NCBI RefSeq assembly: GCF_003353055.1
Contig: NZ_QKWJ01000078.1
Coordinates: 1-34,728, forward strand
Source: Cupriavidus lacunae
GTDB lineage: Bacteria > Pseudomonadota > Gammaproteobacteria > Burkholderiales > Burkholderiaceae
Direction of reading: 5' to 3'
DNA length: 34,728 nt
In this document: piece by piece, positions 23,830-32,602 of the stretch
Layout: each line of letters starts with the position of its first letter
Position numbering within the stretch: the first letter of the stretch is position 1
Program-made: the position numbers and the translations under genes
The notes under the pieces: generated by a model
What the model was told of the DNA's origin: nothing
What the model saw: only the letters and a program-made list of their open reading frames with translations
Databases searched by the model: none

Positions 23830-25059
23830 GCCCGGAGGCTCCGGAAGGTTCCCAAGTGCATGATATAGCGCGATTTCCGTGGCTCTGAAGGTCCGGAAGC
23901 CGTACACTTTTCTCATGGTGACTTTGGCCTTATTGTTCAGACCCTCGACGACGCCGCTGGAGAACTGCTTGCGCGCACGGAAGTAGTTGAGGATCAGTTC
24001 ACGGTGGACACGCACGGTGCGGGCGAACTTCTTCATCGGCTCGATGCGCGAGCGCATCACTTGGGTACACCACTGGTCGAGGAATTTGCCGGCCCACTCG
24101 GGCGAGATGTAATCCCAGAGTTGCTGGAACTCTTCCTTGAGCAACCAGGCCCGCACGGTCCGCAAGTTGTATTGCAGCAGATCGCGCAGACGCACCCGCT
24201 GTTTGTCGGTCAGATTTTCCTGCCGCTTGAGCAGGCACCAGCGGGACTTCTTGAGCACTGGCTCGTATCCGTCGCGGCTCATGCGGCGACTTTCCTCGGC
24301 GCGAACCTCATCGATCGCCTTGTTCATCTTGGCAACGATGTGGAAGCGATCCAGGATGTTCAGTGCGTTGGGGCAATGCAGCGCGATCATCTCGAGATAG
24401 GGCTTCCACATGTCAGAGCAGACGAACTCGACCTTCTCACAAAGCTGTTTTCCGATCATGGCGAAGAACTTCGCGAAGCTTTCTTTCGTGCGCTCCTGCC
24501 CGACCCAGAGCAAGCGCGTGCAGCCGGCCTCGATCTGGTAGACCAGTGTGAGGTACTTGTGTCCACGACCATACTGAATCTCATCGACGCCAAAGGCGCG
24601 GATCGTACCGAGTTCGCGATGGGCCAGCCCCCAGTCGACCACCCACTCCACTGCGTTGAAGACTTTCTCCCAACTGGTGCGGAAGCTTTGTGCCGTCTCC
24701 TTCCACGACAGCTTGCGTGCCCACTGCGCCAGGAACAGCATGTACGCTCGGGTGAGCGTGTGCTTGCCACTGGCCCACGGCAGGGCTTCGACCTTGACGC
24801 CACAGTCACGACAATCGACGCGCCGCATGGTGTAAAGCAGGAACACTGCAAAACCCCAGACTGGAATAAACTCGAACCTGCGCTGCGCAAGCGTGTCGTA
24901 ACCCCGCGCAGGCTGGCTACAGCATGAGCAGATCGCCTTGGAACCCTTGCGCGGTCGTACCTCGATCTCGATGGACTGGGTTGCTTCGCACAGCCGCGCA
25001 CCTTCATAGACAAAACCGGGAAAATGGTGGCAGGCGTTGAGCAAGCGAGTCAGCAACAT
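23812..25059 (-). CDS. tnpA: ISL3-family transposase
   Basis: A 415-residue DDE transposase. The N-terminus has the ISL3 zinc-binding cysteines (CSCCSQ and CRDCGVKVEALPWA). An HTH region follows (WKETAQSFRTSWEKVFNAVEW). The catalytic residues lie in FGVDEIQYGRG, FVCSDMWKPYL and SGVVEGLNNKAK, completing the acidic triad. I chose ATG 25059 over the TTG at 25089, since the TTG start would lack a better site; neither has a strong ribosome-binding site. The ATG overlaps the passenger gene's ATG on the other strand. The gene is intact and presumably active. Confidence 0.92.
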   Translation of the reverse strand: MLLTRLLNACHHFPGFVYEGARLCEATQSIEIEVRPRKGSKAICSCCSQPARGYDTLAQRRFEFIPVWGFAVFLLYTMRRVDCRDCGVKVEALPWASGKHTLTRAYMLFLAQWARKLSWKETAQSFRTSWEKVFNAVEWVVDWGLAHRELGTIRAFGVDEIQYGRGHKYLTLVYQIEAGCTRLLWVGQERTKESFAKFFAMIGKQLCEKVEFVCSDMWKPYLEMIALHCPNALNILDRFHIVAKMNKAIDEVRAEESRRMSRDGYEPVLKKSRWCLLKRQENLTDKQRVRLRDLLQYNLRTVRAWLLKEEFQQLWDYISPEWAGKFLDQWCTQVMRSRIEPMKKFARTVRVHRELILNYFRARKQFSSGVVEGLNNKAKVTMRKVYGFRTFRATEIALYHALGNLPEPPGTHTFS

Positions 25060-25486
25060 GGTTAGCGCGGCCCCAAGCGGCAAGGGCAAAAAAGTCGCTA
25101 TTGTCGCCCCGGACCAGGATGCGTTGGCGCGTTACGTGCCGGACCTGCAGAACTGGCCCGCATCCTGGCGTTTCGATGACCAGGACCTCCCGCCCGGGCA
25201 GGCACTCGTCGAAGTGTTCACGCCTTTCCTGCAACACCTGCTCACACTGGGATATGCGCGCAAAACGTTGAATTATCACCGCGATCACCTCTGGATGCTC
25301 GGCGGGCATCTCATTGAGGTCCGCCACGAAGACCCGGACGCGGCCGCCATGGATGCCCGCACGCTCGTTCTCCACCAAATTCACAAGTACGGAGGTCCGT
25401 TGATCTCCCGGCACCTCGACGAGCAGGCCCAGAGCGCCTTCGATGCGACCTGCAAGAAGCTCTATCGCTTCCTCTGCTCCTCGTAA
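25058..25486 (+). CDS. ISL3 passenger gene, integrase N-domain-like
   Basis: A 142-residue protein, divergent from the transposase and overlapping it by two bases at the start codons (CATG). The region VEVFTPFLQHLLTLGYARKTLNYHRDHLWMLG resembles the helical core-binding domain of tyrosine recombinases, but there is no catalytic domain (no Arg-His-Arg-Tyr motifs). The frame is open from a TTG at 25037, inside the transposase gene, which has a slightly better upstream site. It may help the transposase or be a remnant of a longer integrase. Inside the IS ends, so it moves with the element. Confidence 0.6.
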   Translation: MVSAAPSGKGKKVAIVAPDQDALARYVPDLQNWPASWRFDDQDLPPGQALVEVFTPFLQHLLTLGYARKTLNYHRDHLWMLGGHLIEVRHEDPDAAAMDARTLVLHQIHKYGGPLISRHLDEQAQSAFDATCKKLYRFLCSS

Positions 25487-25499
25487 ATCGCCTCCATCT

Positions 25500-25523
25500 A
25501 CCCACAGATTCCCCCCACGAGCC
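25500..25523 (-). repeat. Right terminal inverted repeat of the ISL3 element
   Basis: Read inward it begins GGCTCGTGGGG and ends TGTGGGT, matching the left end at 18 of 24 positions. Confidence 0.8.
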
Positions 25524-25531
25524 TCTTTTTT
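25524..25531. repeat. Target-site duplication, right copy
   Basis: TCTTTTTT directly right of the element, identical to 23798-23805. Confidence 0.85.
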
Positions 25532-25636
25532 ATGACCCAATCTGTCAACGCGGTGCTATCTTCTCGAACGCTTCCTGACTTCCTAAAGTTCATTCAGCAG
25601 CGCTGCGCGAAGAACTGAAACCTCAAGGAGTTCATC

Positions 25637-26314
25637 ATGACGGTCAAGCATGTGTTGTTCGTATTGACAAACGCGGCCGAGATCGGCCCCAACAAGCGTG
25701 CCACGGGCTACTTCTATCCCGAGGTGGCGCACCCCTACAAAGCGCTCGACGCAGCGGGCATTGCGGTGGAGTACGCGTCGCCGCAGGGCGGCAACCCTCC
25801 GGCTGACGGCTATGACGACAAGGATCCCGCGCAGCGCGCGTTCAGCGAGAGCCAAGCAGTCCGCCGCATGGCGCACAGCCGCAAACTCTCGGAAGTCGAT
25901 GTCCTGGACTATGACGCGATCTTCTTCGCCGGCGGACTCGGGCCGATGGTGGACATCGCCATTGATCCCGATGTCAAGCGTGCGGTACTGCGCGCCTGGA
26001 ATGGCGGCAAGATCGTCGCCGCCGTTTGCCACGGCCCAGTCGCGCTGCTTGGCGTCAACCTTGACGATGGCACGCCGCTCGTTCAGGGGCGCCGCCTGAC
26101 TTCCTTCTCGGACGCCGAGGAGGAAGGCTACGCCAAGGCCGACGTCCCGTTCATGCTGGAAAGTGCGCTGCGCGCCGCCGGGGCGGAGTACTCGTCGACG
26201 GATCCCTGGCAGTCCAAGGTCGTGGTCGACGGCCGCCTGATCACCGGCCAGAATCCCGCGTCGGCCAACGCAGTTGGCGAAGCCATTGTCGCCGCGCTCC
26301 GGGGGGTCAAGTGA
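25637..26314 (+). CDS. DJ-1/PfpI family protein
   Basis: A 225-residue cytoplasmic protein of the DJ-1/PfpI family, closest in layout to Hsp31/glyoxalase-III-like members. The nucleophile Cys is in VAAVCHGPVALL, and the Glu and acidic pocket region is near FYPEVAHPY and FFAGGLGPMVD. GRLITGQNPASA near the C-terminus completes the fold. These proteins are linked to detoxifying methylglyoxal or to stress chaperone activity. CAAGGAG precedes the ATG. The following monooxygenase gene overlaps by the TGATG junction, so the two form a unit. The ISL3 element sits about 110 bp upstream and could affect its promoter. Confidence 0.88.
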   Translation: MTVKHVLFVLTNAAEIGPNKRATGYFYPEVAHPYKALDAAGIAVEYASPQGGNPPADGYDDKDPAQRAFSESQAVRRMAHSRKLSEVDVLDYDAIFFAGGLGPMVDIAIDPDVKRAVLRAWNGGKIVAAVCHGPVALLGVNLDDGTPLVQGRRLTSFSDAEEEGYAKADVPFMLESALRAAGAEYSSTDPWQSKVVVDGRLITGQNPASANAVGEAIVAALRGVK

Positions 26315-26610
26315 TGAGCGCACCGGACCACATCGTCGTCATTGCCCGCTGGCAGACGGACGAAGCGCGCGTGGCTGAGGTACTCGAACTCGCCACGGCG
26401 CTGCGCCAGCAGTCGCTGGCCGAGCCGGGGTGCCTTGGTTACGAGGTGTTCCGCAGCACGGAGAATCCCGGCGCGATTCTCCTGCTCGAGCGCTATCGCG
26501 ACAACGCGGCGATCGACGCGCATCGCCATTCGGCCCACTACCGGGAACTGGTCGTGGATCGCATCGTTCCGCTGCTTTCGAGCAGACAGGTGGAGTTGCT
26601 TCGGGCGTGA
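26314..26610 (+). CDS. Antibiotic-biosynthesis monooxygenase domain protein
   Basis: A 98-residue ferredoxin-like ABM-domain protein (HIVVIARWQTDEARVAEVLEL, EPGCLGYEVFRS, FLLLERY-type strand, HRHSAHYRELV with the conserved His). Small members of this family oxidise quinols or aromatic rings without cofactors, or bind heme. The ATG at 26314 overlaps the stop of the upstream gene; a GTG one codon earlier is also in frame. Coupled to the DJ-1-type gene, suggesting a shared role in handling reactive or quinone-like compounds. Family sure, substrate unknown. Confidence 0.85.
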   Translation: MSAPDHIVVIARWQTDEARVAEVLELATALRQQSLAEPGCLGYEVFRSTENPGAILLLERYRDNAAIDAHRHSAHYRELVVDRIVPLLSSRQVELLRA

Positions 26611-26828
26611 GGCCCTGGCCCCGGCGCGTACATATGGCAATCGGTCGCCGACACGCGGCGGGGGCAGGTGCTCAGGGAGCGCTTGCTCCAGCCCCGGAGG
26701 CGCCAACCGGTTGCGATCTGCCACCTGCTTGCGCGGGCCGTCGAGGGCATATAGAGGAGTTGATTGGAATGCCGCCAGCCCTTCTCTGGCAGTCGTATGA
26801 ACTGGACCCAAGCTGCCCTGAAAGCAGG

Positions 26829-28880
26829 TCAAACGGAGACGCGCTGGCGTTCCGAAGCGCTGCCTAAGTAGACATCGAATACCGTCACGAAATGCTGGAT
26901 CGCTTGCTCGAGGTCGTCCGCAGGCATTTCAACAGGCATTTCAATGGAGTGAACTGGCTGCCTCGCTTCGCTCGACGTCAGCGCTTCCAGCATCCCTGCG
27001 GTCAGCGAATCGTAGCGATGGGCTCTCTGCCGGTCACGTGCGTCCGGCTCCCCGCTCCGTAGCACTTCGATCACTGCGGCGGCGGCGCAGACTGTCCGCA
27101 ACGCGACGATCACGCCCCGAAGTCGTTCGAGCCGCGCCGATCGCCACCGTCCCTCCAGCAGCATGCGTTCTCTCGCAACTTCAAGGCGTGTGCTGGCCAG
27201 CCCGGCCTCGCGTTGCAGCCGATCCACCGTGGCCATGGCGCCTTGATCCCCTCCTTCCATCCGAAGGACGGCGGCCGCGAACGCCATATTGGCCGCGATC
27301 GCCGCCGAGATTGCGGCCGTCAGCGCGTTACTTTCCTTTTGCGGCCACAGAAGAAAGCTCGCCACCATACCCACGCAAGCGCCAACAAATTCATTGGTCA
27401 GGCGAGCGACAATCAGCCCCTCCGCAGGATGGATGAAGTCCGACATCAGCATGAACATCGGCGTCAGGAAGACGACGAACAGACCGTAGTTCACCAGCCT
27501 CAAGGCGACGGTCACGGCGGCAAGCGGCAAAATGGCGATTGCCATTACCACAGGACCAGACAGATTCGTCAGAAGCACAGCAGCGATCATGCCGCCAACG
27601 AGCGTGCCGCATGCGCGCTCCAGAACGCGCAACCATGTATTGGCAGAAATCGGTTGGGTCACGACGATTGCAGCAATTGCTCCCCAGTAGGCAAACGTGA
27701 CGCTTAGCATGGTGCCGATCATGAAAGCGAGCACCGATGCGACCGCCACCCGCAGCGCATGGCCCCAGACCAGCCTGTCGAGCTTGATCGCGCCAGCAAC
27801 GGCAGGCGGGGGAGTCTCAGGGTCCATTGCGAACGCGTGTTGACGGTCCGCGAGCCGGACGACGGCCCTGGCTGCAAAGGCTACGGCGCTTGCCGTCTGA
27901 TCCTGCCGATCTGCGGCCTGCCGCAACAGCGGGTCTGCCTGCGCGATCAGCGCGTCTGGCATTGACATTTCGTGCTGCACCCGCTCGGTCACGCCTTGCA
28001 GCAACCGATGCAGGCCTTGAAGCAATGGCCGCGATCCATCGTCGATCGCCTTGGCGGCATTGCGTCGGACATGGCCGATGGCGATCAGCGCGGAAAACAC
28101 TCTGCCCGCGGCATCGATGCCCAGACCGAGATCGGGGCTGTTGCGCGCATCGTGCGCCGCCAATGCCCTCCCGCGCTCGATCGACATGCGCACCCCACGG
28201 CGATAAACGGTGTCGAACTGGGTCCAGCCTTGTCTATCCATTCCAGGCCGGCAATCCAGCGACTCCAGAAAGCCCACCATGTCCTCCAGCCTGCCGAAAA
28301 TTGTTGCGAGCGTGAAGCACGCGGATTGCGGGAACGGGATGGGCCAGAGAAAGATGCAGAACAGCATGGTCCAGGCCGACCCGAGCAAGAAATAGCCAGC
28401 GTGTTCAAGTGCTCCGGCGAGCGGCTGGGGCGACGCAATGCCGATCACGACTGCGAGCGAAGCGATCAACCCCGCCTGCGCCGGCATGGGCCCGAGGGAG
28501 GGCTTGTAGGACCGCGTCAGTCCACAAAGGAACACCAGGACAAACAGAGTGCCAATGCTGACGGCATAGCCCCAATGTGCACCATAGGACGCCGTCAGCA
28601 TCACGACACCGCCCATGGCGGTGAAAATGGCCATCGTCTTCAGACGCGCCAACTTCGATCCTTGCGGATCGCAAAGACAGTTCCAGAACGCCGCAACGGC
28701 TCCGACAGCGATCTCTGGACGACCGAAAAGCGCCGCCGCACAGAGCATTGGCGCCATCGCAAGCGAAGCGTGTACCCCTTCCGCAATCGCAATGCGTTCG
28801 GGCGTGATGGCGAAAACATGACCTTCCACCCGCAGGGTCCGACGGCTGACCAGAGATACGAGCTTGCCTAATAGGGTCAT
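26829..28880 (-). CDS. FUSC-family efflux membrane protein
   Basis: A 683-residue inner-membrane protein of the FUSC family (AaeB/YccS-like). The N-terminal cluster of about six membrane spans (residues ~35-190) is followed by a cytoplasmic helical domain and a second cluster (about 370-510, including AVASVLAFMIGTMLSVTFAYWG and GTLVGGMIAAVLLTN). It ends in a charged cytoplasmic tail. AaeB-type members export aromatic carboxylic acids with a membrane-fusion partner, which is absent from this window, so it may work alone or with genes outside. The start at 28880 has only a weak site upstream. Convergent with the ABM gene. Confidence 0.85.
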   Translation of the reverse strand: MTLLGKLVSLVSRRTLRVEGHVFAITPERIAIAEGVHASLAMAPMLCAAALFGRPEIAVGAVAAFWNCLCDPQGSKLARLKTMAIFTAMGGVVMLTASYGAHWGYAVSIGTLFVLVFLCGLTRSYKPSLGPMPAQAGLIASLAVVIGIASPQPLAGALEHAGYFLLGSAWTMLFCIFLWPIPFPQSACFTLATIFGRLEDMVGFLESLDCRPGMDRQGWTQFDTVYRRGVRMSIERGRALAAHDARNSPDLGLGIDAAGRVFSALIAIGHVRRNAAKAIDDGSRPLLQGLHRLLQGVTERVQHEMSMPDALIAQADPLLRQAADRQDQTASAVAFAARAVVRLADRQHAFAMDPETPPPAVAGAIKLDRLVWGHALRVAVASVLAFMIGTMLSVTFAYWGAIAAIVVTQPISANTWLRVLERACGTLVGGMIAAVLLTNLSGPVVMAIAILPLAAVTVALRLVNYGLFVVFLTPMFMLMSDFIHPAEGLIVARLTNEFVGACVGMVASFLLWPQKESNALTAAISAAIAANMAFAAAVLRMEGGDQGAMATVDRLQREAGLASTRLEVARERMLLEGRWRSARLERLRGVIVALRTVCAAAAVIEVLRSGEPDARDRQRAHRYDSLTAGMLEALTSSEARQPVHSIEMPVEMPADDLEQAIQHFVTVFDVYLGSASERQRVSV

Positions 28881-29159
28881 CAGCCGCTGCCACTCTCAGA
28901 CGCTTGTTTCGGAAGGATGAGGGCCGGGAAATGGCCGCGACTTCATTCTAGGCAATGGCGCGCGAGGTCGGCGATCGGAGATTTTTGACCATTTGCACAT
29001 GAGCCAACGGTTGCATGTCTTCATTGACTGGGCGACGGGGCGGTTTGCACACACGTTCGATCGGACAACGTAGCCGGGATCGCGAATCCCTTTTCCTGAT
29101 TGAGGAATCGGCTCATCAGGGGGTGTTCGATGTCTTCATTTTGTAGTCACTAAAAATAC
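28881..29159. other. Intergenic stretch before the IS1634-type element
   Basis: About 280 bases without a gene. ATGTCTTCATT occurs twice (29015-29025 and 29130-29140), and a stem at 29096-29119 (CTGATtGAG with CTCATCAG) precedes the element's promoter. The left end of the element should lie in this stretch, but I cannot fix it. Confidence 0.4.
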
Positions 29160-29187
29160 TTGACATAGGCGTGTTTTATCCTATTCT
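29160..29187 (+). promoter_or_regulatory. Promoter of the IS1634-type transposase
   Basis: TTGACA (29160-29165) and TATTCT (29182-29187) are 16 bp apart. The expected start is at about 29194, immediately before the ATG at 29195, so the mRNA may be leaderless. Confidence 0.6.
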
Positions 29188-29194
29188 GCTGGGT

Positions 29195-30940
29195 ATGCCA
29201 GCACGAACCGGAACCGCTCACGTCGTTACGACGACCCGCAAGTACAAGGACCAGGTCTATCGCACCCACCTGTTGCGACGCAGTTACCGCGAGGACGGCG
29301 TGGTCAAGAACGAGACGTTGGGCAACCTGTCCCACTTGCCCGAGGCACTGGTCGAGATCATCCGCCGCTCACTCAAGGGCGAGACCTTCGTGCCGCTGGG
29401 CGAGGCGTTCGAGGTGACACGCTCGCGCGCTCACGGCCACGTGCAGGCGGTGGCCACGGCCATGCAGCGTCTGGGCTTTGCCTCGCTGATCGCCTCCAAG
29501 CCTTCGCGCGAGCGCGACCTGGTACTGGCGATGGTGGCCGCGCGCATCGCGGCGCCGCACACGAAGCTGGCCACCACGCGCTGGTGGCACACCAGCACCC
29601 TGGCGGAGGACTTCGGCGTGACCGAGGCCAACGAGAACGACCTGTACGCGGCCATGGACTGCATGGACTGGCTGCTCGCGCGCCAGGATGCGATTCAGAA
29701 GAAGCTCGCCGCGCGCCACTTGAGCGCCGGTGGCCTAGTGCTGTATGACCTGAGCTCCAGCTACTTCGAGGGCAGCACCTGCCCGCTGGCCAAGCTTGGC
29801 TACAGCCGCGATGGCAAGAAGGGGCTGCTACAGGTCAACTACGGCTTGCTCACCGATGCGCGCGGCTGCCCAGTGGCGGTGTCGGTGCACGAGGGCAACG
29901 TGGCCGACAGCCAGACCTTCATGCCCGAGGTGCGGCGCCTGCAAGAGGAATTTGGTCTCTCGCGATTGGTCATGGTGGGTGATCGCGGCATGATCTCCAG
30001 CAAGGCCATCGACCAGATGCGTGAGGGCGGTGACCTGGGCTGGATCACCGCGCTCAAGAGCGCCTCGATCCGCCCGCTGCTCGAGCAAGGGCAACTGCAG
30101 CTTGGCCTGTTCGACGAGCGCAACCTGCTGGAGCTGAGTTCACCGGACTATCCGGGCGAGCGGCTGGTGGCGTGCCGCAATCCGGAACTGGCCAAGCTGC
30201 GTGCCCACAAGCGAGAGGAGTTGCTGGCGGCCACCGAGGCGTGCCTGCAGCCGATCGTTGCCCGCGTGCAGGCGGGCAAGCTTGCCGGGCGCGATCAGAT
30301 CGGCCTGCGCGTGGGCAAGGTGATCGACAAGTACAAGGTGGCCAAGCACTTTGCGCTGAGTATCGACGACGCGGCTTTCACGTTCAGCCGCAACAGCGAG
30401 GGCATCGCCCGCGAGGCGGCGCTCGACGGCCTCTATATCATCCGCACTTCGGTGAGTGCGGCGCAGATGGACTCGGCCGAGTGCGTGCGCAACTACAAGG
30501 CGCTGGCCAACGTGGAGCGCGCGTTCCGTTCGCTAAAAACGGTGGACCTGAAGGTGCGGCCAATCCATCACCGCACGGCCGATCGGGTGCGTGCGCATAT
30601 CCTGCTGTGCATGCTGGCCTACTACGTCGAGTGGCACATGCGCGAGGCTTGGCGCGAACTGATGTTCGCCGACCCGGATCAGGCCGCCAAGGCCACGCGT
30701 GATCCGGTGGCGCCTGCGGTGCGCTCTGCGGCAGCGCTGGCCAAGGCGGCGCGCCACACGCTTGAGGACGGCACCCCCGTACACACCTTCTCGAGCCTGA
30801 TGGCCGAACTCGCCACGATCGTGCGCAACACCTGCCGCGCCCCCAGCGCCGGCGCTGAGGCGCCGACGTTCGAGCTTGTCACCACGGCAAACGCGAAACA
30901 GAAGCAGGCGCTGGAATTGCTTCAGCAAATCCGCGTGTAG
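29195..30940 (+). CDS. IS1634-family transposase
   Basis: A 581-residue DDE transposase of the IS4-superfamily IS1634 group. Catalytic residues are Asp about 184 (LVLYDLSSSYFEG), Asp about 261 (LVMVGDRGMIS) and Glu about 439 (NVERAFRSLKTVDLKVRPIHHR). An N-terminal domain (about 1-110) precedes them, and the C-terminus has the usual HHRTADRVRAHILLCMLAYY. Full length and open, so probably active. I chose ATG 29195; the frame also includes a GTG at 29171, which lies inside the presumed promoter. The inverted repeats were not located. Confidence 0.9.
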   Translation: MPARTGTAHVVTTTRKYKDQVYRTHLLRRSYREDGVVKNETLGNLSHLPEALVEIIRRSLKGETFVPLGEAFEVTRSRAHGHVQAVATAMQRLGFASLIASKPSRERDLVLAMVAARIAAPHTKLATTRWWHTSTLAEDFGVTEANENDLYAAMDCMDWLLARQDAIQKKLAARHLSAGGLVLYDLSSSYFEGSTCPLAKLGYSRDGKKGLLQVNYGLLTDARGCPVAVSVHEGNVADSQTFMPEVRRLQEEFGLSRLVMVGDRGMISSKAIDQMREGGDLGWITALKSASIRPLLEQGQLQLGLFDERNLLELSSPDYPGERLVACRNPELAKLRAHKREELLAATEACLQPIVARVQAGKLAGRDQIGLRVGKVIDKYKVAKHFALSIDDAAFTFSRNSEGIAREAALDGLYIIRTSVSAAQMDSAECVRNYKALANVERAFRSLKTVDLKVRPIHHRTADRVRAHILLCMLAYYVEWHMREAWRELMFADPDQAAKATRDPVAPAVRSAAALAKAARHTLEDGTPVHTFSSLMAELATIVRNTCRAPSAGAEAPTFELVTTANAKQKQALELLQQIRV

Positions 30941-31102
30941 ACAGAAATCGGAACCCGGGAATTACGCCAAGTGCCTGTCGCAAAAGGGGAAACTCGCCCA
31001 GGCGGTTGGTGAACTAATGACATGGACTCCCCCTTCCCCTGCGGCATCGGAAGTGCCAGATTGAGAGGCCGGACCAACCTCAATCACGGAGAGGAGGGAG
31101 TC

Positions 31103-32338
31103 ATGGACAAGGTTACATGCATCGGACTGGATATCGCCAAAAATGTGTTCCAGGTACATGGGGTGGACGCCCAAGGGAAGATCGTGGTGCGCAGGACGCT
31201 GACACGGTCGCGGGTGAGGGAGTTCTTTGCGAAGCTCCCGCCGTGCCTAGTGGGAATCGAAGCCTGCGCGAGTGCCCACTACTGGGCGCGGGAGCTGCGC
31301 AAGCTTGGGCACGAGGTGCGCCTGATGGCTGGCCAGTTCGTCGCCGCTTACCGCAAGAGCGGCAAGAACGACGCCAACGACGCCGAGTCGATATGCGAAG
31401 CGGTCCGGCGGCCCAGCATGCGCTTTGTCGCCGTCAAGAGCGAGGAGCAGCAGGCGGTGCTGGTGTTACACCGGGCGCGCTCGCTCGCTGTTCAGGCGCG
31501 CACCGCACAGGCCAATCAGATCCGCAGCCTGTTGGGCGAATTTGGCATCGTGCTGCCTCAGGGCATTCACAAGTTGCGCGAGCGCCTGCCTGATGTTCTG
31601 GAGGACGCCGAGAACGGATTGCCTGGGCTGGCACGCGTCGCCGTATGCGAGCTGATGGAGGAGTTTCATCACCAGGACGAGCGCGTGGCCAGCTATGACC
31701 GGCAGATCAACCGGCTGGCCGCGCAAAGCGAGCCAGCCAAGCGACTGATGCAAATCGAGGGCGTCGGGCCCATCACCGCTACCGCGCTGGTGGCCAGCGT
31801 CGGCGATCCGAGGCTGTTCGATAGCGGCCGACAGTTTGCTGCTTGGCTGGGCCTGACGCCACGTCAGCACTCATCCGGGGGCAAGGCACGGCTGGGCAGC
31901 ATCACCAAGCGCGGCGATGTCTACCTGCGTACCTTGCTGGTGCACGGCGCCCGAGCGGTCATGCGCACCATCGAGCGGCGCAGTGACGCCAACAGCGCCT
32001 GGGCCCGCGCACTCGAAGCACGCAGCGGTAAGAACGTGGCCGCCGTGGCGCTGGCCGCCAAGCATGCCCGCATCATCTGGGCGATGCTCGCCAAAGTGAC
32101 ACCGGTCACAACCAGCGCCAAGGGCACACTGCGCCGGTCTACAACGAGATGGCGTTTGCTGCCGGTTTGCCCCGGTCCGTGGGGTTCGGGCCAGTCTGCT
32201 GGCCCCCCCCGGGGGCCTGCCACCGCTGCGCCATCGATGCTTTGCCCGACTCCAATCGATCTGGTCATGCTCACGCAAGCGGGTCAGCAATTCCCGATGC
32301 AGGCGCCCCCAGACGCCGCCGGCCTGCCAGTCACGTAG
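31103..32338 (+). CDS. IS110-family transposase, C-terminus replaced
   Basis: A DEDD transposase of the IS110 family, IS1111 branch. The RuvC-like acidic residues lie in GLDIAKN, GIEAC and KNDANDAES, and the conserved C-terminal block reads MQIEGVGPITATALVASVGD with QFAAWLGLTPRQHSSGGKAR. Homology is good to about 32095 (HARIIWAMLAK), close to the natural end. The remaining ~80 codons to 32338 are antisense to a broken IS5 transposase and so are foreign. GAGGAGGGAG precedes ATG 31103. The lost tail is short, but the right end of the element is gone, so transposition is doubtful. Confidence 0.85.
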   Translation: MDKVTCIGLDIAKNVFQVHGVDAQGKIVVRRTLTRSRVREFFAKLPPCLVGIEACASAHYWARELRKLGHEVRLMAGQFVAAYRKSGKNDANDAESICEAVRRPSMRFVAVKSEEQQAVLVLHRARSLAVQARTAQANQIRSLLGEFGIVLPQGIHKLRERLPDVLEDAENGLPGLARVAVCELMEEFHHQDERVASYDRQINRLAAQSEPAKRLMQIEGVGPITATALVASVGDPRLFDSGRQFAAWLGLTPRQHSSGGKARLGSITKRGDVYLRTLLVHGARAVMRTIERRSDANSAWARALEARSGKNVAAVALAAKHARIIWAMLAKVTPVTTSAKGTLRRSTTRWRLLPVCPGPWGSGQSAGPPRGPATAAPSMLCPTPIDLVMLTQAGQQFPMQAPPDAAGLPVT

Positions 32339-32546
32339 ACGACGCCAACATGTCATGCCACTGCCAAAGCCGAGTTCCTGTGGCAAGTCATCCCACGGGA
32401 TGTCGGTCTGCAATATAAACAAGATACCGTTGAGCGATGCTCGGTCATCTACTCTGGGGCGGCCGCCTTTTGGGCGAGGGTTCCACGGTCGGCAGCAGCG
32501 GCTGCAATGCCTTCCACAATTCGGTGTTGATCTTCTTCCGTGTCAT
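32096..32546 (-). pseudogene. IS5-family transposase, frameshifted and truncated
   Basis: Starts MTRKKINTELWKALQPLLPT at 32546 and continues in another frame after about 32460 with GRPRVDDRASLNGILFILQT, DIPWDDLPQELGFGSG and WRRLRDWQAGGVW. A third frame from about 32245 gives PRGGPADWPEPHGPGQTGSK and RHLVVDRRSVPLALVVTGV. This matches the N-terminal half of IS5-family (IS427-like) transposases. At 32096 it meets the truncated IS110 gene, so the catalytic C-terminal half is lost. A run of C and G near 32202-32217 is a likely indel site. Confidence 0.8.
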
Positions 32547-32602
32547 GACACATGGCAACGCTCAACAGCCATATGACGATGACATGATCTTGTTAGCGGC
32601 AC

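Larger units (their letters stand above)
23806..25523. mobile_element. Complete ISL3-family insertion sequence, 1718 bp
   Basis: Both ends are visible: 24-bp imperfect inverted repeats (23806-23829 and 25500-25523, matching at 18 of 24 positions, sharing GG.TCGT and TGTGGGT). They are flanked by an exact 8-bp target duplication. It encodes the transposase on the minus strand and a passenger gene on the plus strand. The ends, duplication and intact transposase suggest a recent insertion. It lies in an intergenic T-tract and breaks no gene. Confidence 0.9.

Noticed and set aside
24004..24927. 307-codon plus-strand frame opposite the ISL3 transposase
   Set aside because: Antisense to an intact transposase with its catalytic triad.
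27972..28871. 299-codon plus-strand frame opposite the FUSC gene
   Set aside because: Composition is Arg/His/Gln-rich with no hydrophobic core; the minus-strand FUSC protein has clear membrane spans.
29091..29119. Stem at 29096-29119 as terminator
   Set aside because: The stem is followed by GGGGTG, not a T-run, so termination is not supported.
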